A DNA stretch of 5,831 nt from Thermoplasmatota archaeon (GTDB lineage Archaea > Thermoplasmatota > E2 > JACPAO01 > JAHFTW01), in NCBI GenBank assembly GCA_028289805.1, contig JANQNI010000178.1, positions 1 to 5,831 of the forward strand, written 5' to 3'. This document shows, in pieces, positions 5,171 through 5,831 of this stretch (position 1 is the stretch's first letter; the number at the start of each line of letters is the position of its first letter). The notes beneath the pieces are model-generated. The model was given only the letters and a program-made list of their open reading frames with translations. It was not told where the DNA came from and did not search any database. The position numbers and the translations under genes were made by a program.

Positions 5171-5831
5171 GAGGCCGCCTCCACGTCCAGCCGCACGGCG
5201 ACCCCCGCGTCCCGCAGCATCGCCTTGACCTCGGCGACGGTGGCGTCCTGGTCGTGGAAGATGCTGGCTGCGAGGGCCGCGTCGGCGCCGCCGGAGCGCA
5301 GGGCCTCGACCATGTGTTGGGCCATGCCGCAGCCGCCGCTGGCGACGACGGGGACGGGCACCGCTTCCGAGACGGCGCGGGTCAGTTCGAGGTCGTAGCC
5401 GTCGCGGGTGCCGTCGGCGTCCATGGAGGTGAGCAGGATCTCCCCGGCGCCGCGTTCGGCGGCTTCCCTGCACCACGCGAGTGCGTCGACGCCGGCGTCG
5501 CGGCGGTCGCCGTGGGTGTAGACGTTCCAGGTGCCGTCGCCGTTGGCCTTGGCGTCGACGGCGACGACGATGCACTGCGCCCCGAAGCGCTCGGAGCAGG
5601 CGGTGATGAGGGTGGGGTCGGCGAGGGCGGCGGTGTTCATGGCGACCTTGTCCGCCCCCGCGTTGAGGGCGGCGCGCACGTCGTCGGGACTGCGGATGCC
5701 GCCGCCGACGGTGAGGGGCACGAAGAGGTTCTCGGCGGTGCGGCGCACCACGTCGAGGGTGGTCTCGCGGCCTTCGTGGCTGGCGCCGATGTCCAGGAAG
5801 ACGACCTCGTCGGCGCCCTCGGCCTCGTAGC
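5167..5831 (-). CDS. hisF: Imidazole glycerol phosphate synthase cyclase subunit HisF, 5' end outside window
   Basis: The last 220 residues of HisF, a (βα)8 barrel that with HisH converts PRFAR and glutamine-derived ammonia to imidazole glycerol phosphate and AICAR. The visible part starts at the equivalent of about residue 39 and shows VVFLDIGASHEGRETTLDVV, the phosphate-binding PLTVGGGIRS, then GADKVAMNTAAL, VVAVDAKANGDGTW (containing the catalytic Asp of the second half-barrel), GAGEILLTSMDADGTRDGYD, VVASGGCG and GADAALAASIFH. The first catalytic Asp, near residue 11, lies outside. Frame and homology continue beyond the GTG at 5751, so that codon is internal Val. The TGA overlaps the hisIE GTG by 3 nt, indicating one operon. 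Identification is secure. Confidence 0.94.
   Translation of the reverse strand, partial: YEAEGADEVVFLDIGASHEGRETTLDVVRRTAENLFVPLTVGGGIRSPDDVRAALNAGADKVAMNTAALADPTLITACSERFGAQCIVVAVDAKANGDGTWNVYTHGDRRDAGVDALAWCREAAERGAGEILLTSMDADGTRDGYDLELTRAVSEAVPVPVVASGGCGMAQHMVEALRSGGADAALAASIFHDQDATVAEVKAMLRDAGVAVRLDVEAAS
5178..5182 (-). promoter_or_regulatory. Shine-Dalgarno site of hisIE
   Basis: GGAGG on the minus strand, 7 nt before the GTG start and inside the end of hisF. It decides the GTG start and supports coupled translation of hisF and hisIE. Confidence 0.7.

Overview
The window is a GC-rich chromosomal segment; one line inside egtC (601-660) counts 77% GC. It carries two housekeeping loci that converge on a foreign-looking insert. 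The host is most likely an uncultivated high-GC archaeon. The insert encodes a two-winged-helix regulator of a kind common in Thermoplasmatota and other archaea, with small secreted and lipobox proteins around it. This placement is inference, because the egt and his genes also occur in bacteria.

Left side (1-1472, + strand): the 3' end of egtD (histidine trimethyltransferase) is followed after 3 nt by complete egtC (class II amidohydrolase), both for ergothioneine synthesis. Next comes a 75-residue secreted cysteine-rich protein of unknown function. Right side (4550-5831, - strand): the 3' part of hisF overlaps a complete hisIE fusion gene, together covering steps 2, 3 and the imidazole-forming step of histidine synthesis.

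Middle (about 1493-4547): a 3,055-bp block lies between two direct copies of the last 117 bp of hisIE. The right copy completes the intact gene. The left copy is an orphan fragment (37 hisE codons plus stop) next to the secreted-protein gene. Removing one repeat unit would give a compact locus with the secreted-protein gene and hisIE converging 22 bp apart. The copies are identical for 74 bp and then differ at six positions, all silent third-codon positions. This looks like insertion of DNA that brought its own synonymous hisE 3' end and displaced the old one, in the manner of elements that target the 3' end of a gene. No integrase is present.

The insert carries three minus-strand genes: an archaeal-type two-wHTH regulator, a 321-residue lipoprotein, and a 177-residue secreted protein with eight cysteines. 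Each has a different perfect inverted repeat upstream. The insert is lower in GC than its flanks and contains an 80-bp stretch of 26% GC. A regulator with two exported proteins suggests a small cell-surface cargo module, but its function cannot be read from sequence alone.
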